Of a stretch of DNA of 33,596 nt, positions 30,838 to 33,596 are shown in pieces. The stretch is from GCA-2861595 sp035536185 (GTDB lineage Bacteria; Actinomycetota; Acidimicrobiia; Acidimicrobiales; GCA-2861595), in assembly GCA_035536185.1 (NCBI GenBank), contig DATLOM010000044.1, forward strand, positions 1 to 33,596. The letters run 5' to 3'. Position 1 is the first letter of the stretch. The number at the start of each line of letters is the position of its first letter. The translations under genes were made by a program, and so were the position numbers. The notes under the pieces are model-generated. The model searched no databases. It was not told the origin of the DNA and worked only from the letters and a program-made list of their open reading frames with translations.

Positions 30838-31027
30838 GGCCCTACGCGTTCAAGTGGGGAGAGGCTGCGGACTCGCTCCCTCGGCCTCGGTGGCCGCGAG
30901 GCACTCCGGCAGCGGAACTCGCCCGTGACCAAGAAGAACAGGCGGCAAGGAAAGGAAGGGGGCCAGTCGACAGTGGCCGGATCTCCGCTCCCTACGTGCG
31001 CTTCTCCCCATTCAAACGCGGAGAGCC
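30838..31027. mobile_element. 190-bp MITE-like element with ISL3-type ends and 8-bp target duplication
   Basis: The element has 28-bp imperfect terminal inverted repeats matching at 22 of 28 positions (left begins GGCCCTACGCGTTCAAG, right reads GGCTCTCCGCGTTTGAA inward). It is flanked by exact 8-bp direct repeats CCTTTGGT (30830-30837 and 31028-31035), the duplication length of the ISL3 family. The ISL3 element at the right edge of the window has a closely similar end (GGCTCTACGCGTCTAAC at 33354). No coding sequence is seen inside. It lies 22 bp before the vapB ATG and between two divergent genes. Confidence 0.75.
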
Positions 31028-31048
31028 CCTTTGGTGTATCTCAGGTGT

Positions 31049-31252
31049 ATGTCACGCACCAACATCGACATCGACGACGAGTCGTGCCGCGTGGTCATGG
31101 AGCGCTACCGGCTCTCGACAAAGCGGGAAGCGGTCAACTTCGCGCTACGGGCAGTTGCCGGGGAGCCGCTTGGCCGGGACGAGGCGCGGCAGCTGCGCGG
31201 CTCTGGATGGGAGGGTGATCTCGACGCTCTACGAACGAGCCGCGCCGGTTGA
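31049..31252 (+). CDS. vapB: VapB-family antitoxin
   Basis: A 67-residue antitoxin of the VapB type. An N-terminal ribbon-helix-helix strand (SRTNIDIDDE) and helices (RVVMERYRLSTKREAVNFAL) bind DNA. The C-terminal tail (GSGWEGDLDALR) has the conserved aromatic that blocks the VapC toxin active site. ATG 31049 is preferred to an upstream GTG because MSRTNIDID is the usual opening. The stop codon shares its last base with an ATG that begins a broken vapC. The MITE-like element ends 22 bp upstream and must have displaced or replaced the original promoter. Confidence 0.85.
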   Translation: MSRTNIDIDDESCRVVMERYRLSTKREAVNFALRAVAGEPLGRDEARQLRGSGWEGDLDALRTSRAG

Positions 31253-31463
31253 TGCTGCTCGACACTTGGCTGGGCCGATTTCCTGAGGGAAGCGGTAGCG
31301 CGATGCGCTCGGCTCGACTCCCTTCTCGACGATGACATTGCGGCGTCGCTCAGGTGCACTGCCCGATCAGGAGGTCCTCCATTGTGACCGCCAGCCCCTC
31401 GAGTGCCTACACCGCCGGTGCTCTCGGGGCCATGTCGAGTACGCAGCGGCCCGAGCGGTCGGC
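31252..31463 (+). pseudogene. Remnant of a vapC (PIN-domain) toxin gene
   Basis: Starting at the ATG overlapping the vapB stop, the frame reads MLLDTWLGRFPEGSGSAMRS, then stops after 27 residues. Switching frames recovers the beginning of a PIN domain: MLLDT, then ADFLRE, then GSGSAMRSARL, then DSLLDDDIAAS, followed by weaker traces such as VEYAAARAV near 31440. Compared with the VapC opening (MxLVDTSVWxDFLRG), at least two frameshifts and a small loss near DTS-W are needed. The catalytic acidic residues beyond the first Asp cannot be traced. VapC toxins cleave tRNA or rRNA; this one should be inactive, leaving an orphan vapB. Confidence 0.55.
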
Positions 31464-32129
31464 CTAGATCACGGCGGTGTCCTCGGGAACGACGGCCAGA
31501 ACCTCCCGGCGGAGGTCGACGGCGAAGGCCCGTAACTGAGCCTCGTGGTCCCCATCGCCGATGCGGTTGGCGATCAGAGCGACGTTGGAAATGCCCAGCT
31601 GCCGGGCGAGGCGGTCGGTGCGGGCGCCGGTCAACATCGTCTTGCGGTTCGGCTCGACGACCACCAGGAGCAGGTCGACGTGGCGTACGGTGCCGCCGGC
31701 CCACGACAGGTGCTCGAGACCGGCGCCCATGTCGGCAACGACGACTGTGGCGGGAAGATCGGACTCTGCCCGCTCCAGGAAGTCACGCACGGTGACATGG
31801 GAGCCCCCAGTTCAGCCGCCCCCGGGCCTGGAGATGCGGGCGGCCAGCATGAGCGCAGCCCCATCAGGGCCGATGATCCCATGGCGACTGAGAAGCTGGA
31901 CCGGCGCAGCGACCCTCGCCTCGGCCGCGGGCAGACCACTGCCCGCGTCGAGGAAGGGGTTCATCGGGGCAATGGCTTCGAGCCCGATGCCGATGGTCAT
32001 GGCCAGGTGCGGATCTGAGTCGCAGTCGATGGCGACGACAGGATGACCCCGGCGAGCCAGCACCCGAGCGAGAACGGCCGAGATGGTCGTCTTCCCAACG
32101 CCCCCCTTGCCGGCAACGGCGATCCGCAC
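31464..32129 (-). pseudogene. ParA/CooC-like P-loop ATPase gene with one in-frame TGA and a short C-terminus
   Basis: The start is GTG 32129 (VRIAVAGKGGVGKTT, a deviant Walker A of the MinD/ParA class), then VVAIDCDSDPHLAMT. After LMLAARISRPGGG the frame hits TGA (31812-31814). It continues without shift: TGGSHVTVRDFLERAESDLP, VVADMGAGLEHLSWAGGTVR, HVDLLLVVVEPNRKTML, NVALIANRIG, ending at VVPEDTAVI (31464). CooC-like proteins help load metal into carbon-monoxide dehydrogenase; the family often has Cys at this position (GxGCTCxxH in my memory), so TGC to TGA is plausible. The end lacks perhaps 25-30 residues compared with relatives. It is most likely a decaying gene next to mobile DNA. Confidence 0.75.
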
Positions 32130-32412
32130 ACCCGCAGTGTGGCCGAGATCGGCGCTTCTGCTTCCCTCAACCGCAGAATATCTGCCGCAACCCACTACCA
32201 CACCTCGTCGCCCAGGCGGAGGAGGCCGGCAACGGTCGTAGATGTCGGTCTCGAAGAAGGGGGCGGTGGCGACCACCTCGGGGCCACCGACATCTCGCCC
32301 GCTGACCGGCCTCGCGCTGGTCGGCCACCTGGAAGCGGAGGAAGCTCTCGGCCACCTTGGGTGAGCACGCGGGCGAGCTGGGCTCGATTCGACGCTGGCG
32401 GGGCGCAGGAGA
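32130..32412. other. Gap without a recognisable gene
   Basis: Short stretches on the minus strand look protein-like (for example VVATAPFFETDIYDRC and ESFLRFQVADQR), but in different frames and without a start. It is possibly further decayed coding DNA; I see no RNA gene or repeat. Confidence 0.3.
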
Positions 32413-33333
32413 TGACCCCGATCGTTGACGGCTCCGCCGGGTGCACCACAGTGGCGGCCATGGCCGTCACCATCGCCCGCGGGGTCTCCTCGCGTACGCG
32501 CGAGCAGCCCGAGAGCTTCATCCTCCAGGTCCGCGGCGCCAAGGTCCCCGAGGCGGCAACTGCCGGGCTCACCAGCGCGGCCGCCGCCCTGTTCGACCAG
32601 ATGCTGGCCAAGTTCGCCGTCCCGCCCATGCCTTCGCCAGAAGGGCCCTGGATCCTCGTGGACGCCGCCGACCAGCCCCGGCGGGTGCTCGACGCCCATC
32701 TTGGAGCTGGTCGTGGCCCACCTGGAGGCCGCCGGGGTGGGCGAGGCCACGCTGTCGTCGCTCCGCAACGAGAAGGCGGTGCAGGCCGCCCCCACGCCCC
32801 GGGTGGTGGTGAGCCTTCGCCTCTACCCGGAGCCGCCCCGCATCGAGCACTACCACTGCTCCAAGGCCACCCTGCCCCAAGCCTGGCTGGAGGAGGCCCC
32901 TGGCCTTCGTCGGCGAGGGTCGGGGGGACTCGGACCGCCTCACGGGGGTCATCGAGCTGATGGATGACCCTTGCCGACATCGCCACCTTCTGGGACAACT
33001 GTCGCCGGACCGAGACCATGGGCGCGGGGTGTTCACCGGCATCCTGACACAGCCCTGCGCGGCGCCAATCCCTACTTCTTCGGCTGGCAGGTGAACCTGA
33101 GCATTGGCATGGGCGGGGCCCACGGTCAGCGACGAGGAACTGGCCGACCAGGCCGAGGCCCTTCGTGAAGCTGGCTCGGCGCCTGGCCCCAGAGGGGTCC
33201 CAGGCCTTCGTCAGCCTCGCCGCCAACTATGGCTTCGGCCTCTCCGGACCGACTGCATGCGGGCGACCCACGTCGACCTCCAGGGCCTGGAGATGATGTC
33301 CGACGAGTCGCAGAGGGGGGTCGCAGTCAAGTA
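32413..33333 (+). pseudogene. Unknown gene broken by several frameshifts
   Basis: A protein-like text can be followed on the plus strand only by changing frame several times: TVAAMAVTIARGVSSRTREQ, SFILQVRGAKVPEAATAGL, LFDQMLAKFAVPPMPSPEGP, then LELVVAHLEAAGVGEATLSS, VVVSLRLYPEPPRIEHYHC, then TLADIATFWDNCRRTETMG, ANPYFFGWQVNLSIGMGG, SDEELADQAEAL, LARRLAPEGSQAFVSLAANY and ATHVDLQGLEMMSDESQ. Together this suggests a protein of roughly 300 residues. I do not recognise the family. At least five frameshifts within 900 bp point to a true pseudogene rather than sequencing noise. It ends about 20 bp before the ISL3 element. Confidence 0.5.
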
Positions 33334-33353
33334 GGGGAACAAGCTGAAAATGC

Positions 33354-33596
33354 GGCTCTACGCGTCTAACTGGGGAGCGCGACATCGCAGCGGTGGGACC
33401 GTTGCCCGTTCCGGCCATCTAATGCCGCCGGCGTGAAGCAGGACGCGTAAGCGGCAGTTCTCGAACGATCGGAAGCCGTGGCCGCAGCGCTTGACCTTCT
33501 TCACAGCCAGGTTCAAGCCCTCCGTCGGCCCGTTGCTGGTGCCGGTGCGGTGGTGGGCGATGATCTCGCTGCGCCACGACGACAGCGTCTTGCCCA
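33354..33596 (-). mobile_element. ISL3-family insertion sequence, transposase 3' end (cut by window end)
   Basis: The element end begins at 33354 with GGCTCTACGCGTCTAACTGG, matching the ends of the 190-bp element at 30838-31027 (20 of 28 positions with its right end). The flanking 8 bp are GAAAATGC (33346-33353). The transposase stop codon lies inside this terminal repeat, as in compact ISL3 elements. The other end is outside the window. Confidence 0.75.
33358..33596 (-). CDS. ISL3-family DDE transposase, C-terminal fragment
   Basis: About 79 codons of the C-terminus are present: TLSSWRSEIIAHHRTGTSNG, PTEGLNLAVKKVKRCGHGFR, SFENCRLRVLLHAGGI, then a short tail ending LDA. The phrase TSNGPTEGLN, with the catalytic Glu of the DDE triad, followed by VKKVKRCGHGF, is diagnostic of the ISL3 family. 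The frame has no break in the visible part, so the transposase could be intact and active. It runs leftward, and its stop (33358-33360) lies within the terminal repeat. Confidence 0.88.
   Translation of the reverse strand, partial: GKTLSSWRSEIIAHHRTGTSNGPTEGLNLAVKKVKRCGHGFRSFENCRLRVLLHAGGIRWPERATVPPLRCRAPQLDA

Overview
The window is high-GC DNA from an actinomycete-type bacterium (Actinomycetota). The case rests on a WhiB regulator convergent with a PdtaS-type histidine kinase (the arrangement I recall for whiB1 and pdtaS in Mycobacterium), the actinobacterial trio MSMEG_4193-type phosphatase / DUF3090 / SCO1664, an F420-type FrhB protein, a DUF222-HNH (13E12-type) gene and many leaderless starts. 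Acidimicrobiia is my guess at class level, not shown. No rRNA or tRNA gene was recognised.

Layout. 1-5.5 kb: end of a nitrate/sulfonate/taurine-type ABC permease, a lipoprotein with an internal duplication, msrA, then a decaying patch with a DUF222 fragment, a frameshifted DUF222-HNH gene and an NTF2/SnoaL-like gene interrupted by one in-frame TGA. 5.6-6.7 kb: a VOC protein and a divergent toxin/antitoxin-like pair. 6.8-18.4 kb: a defence island with a UvrD-type helicase carrying a C-terminal Fe-S PD-(D/E)XK nuclease, a protein with a HEPN-type R-x4-H motif, a convergent ATPase fused to a TOPRIM/DUF4435-like domain (resembling a fused PARIS AriA-AriB), and a type III-like res-mod restriction system. 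18.5-30.7 kb: conserved core-type genes: TlpA-like thioredoxin, PDZ-S16 protease, Fpg/Nei glycosylase, FrhB-like protein, DinB-like protein, family 5 uracil-DNA glycosylase, the phosphatase-DUF3090-SCO1664 operon, an anti-sigma/sigma pair, a diacylglycerol-kinase-like protein, whiB, pdtaS and a PHP phosphoesterase. 30.8-33.6 kb: a mobile and decaying end with a 190-bp MITE-like element, vapB with a broken vapC, a ParA/CooC-like ATPase gene interrupted by TGA, a multiply frameshifted unknown gene and the end of an ISL3-family insertion sequence.

How parts fit. The island combines DNA cleavage (res-mod, helicase-nuclease) with candidate abortive RNA cleavage (HEPN, TOPRIM-type effector, RelE-like toxin). 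A TTGCCA-N17-TAAGGT promoter may read through the antitoxin-like gene, the helicase and the HEPN gene. The HEPN and ATPase genes, and the middle of mod, look lower in GC by eye than their flanks, which suggests separate arrivals and a swapped target-recognition domain.

Best leads: the fused ATPase-TOPRIM protein; the helicase-HEPN pair; the MITE whose ends match the ISL3 end 2.3 kb away and which has an exact 8-bp target duplication; and degenerate tandem copies of gene 3' ends, stop codon included, beyond msrA, the DUF222 fragment and pdtaS. All calls are from reading the sequence; no database search was run, and GC statements are estimates by eye.
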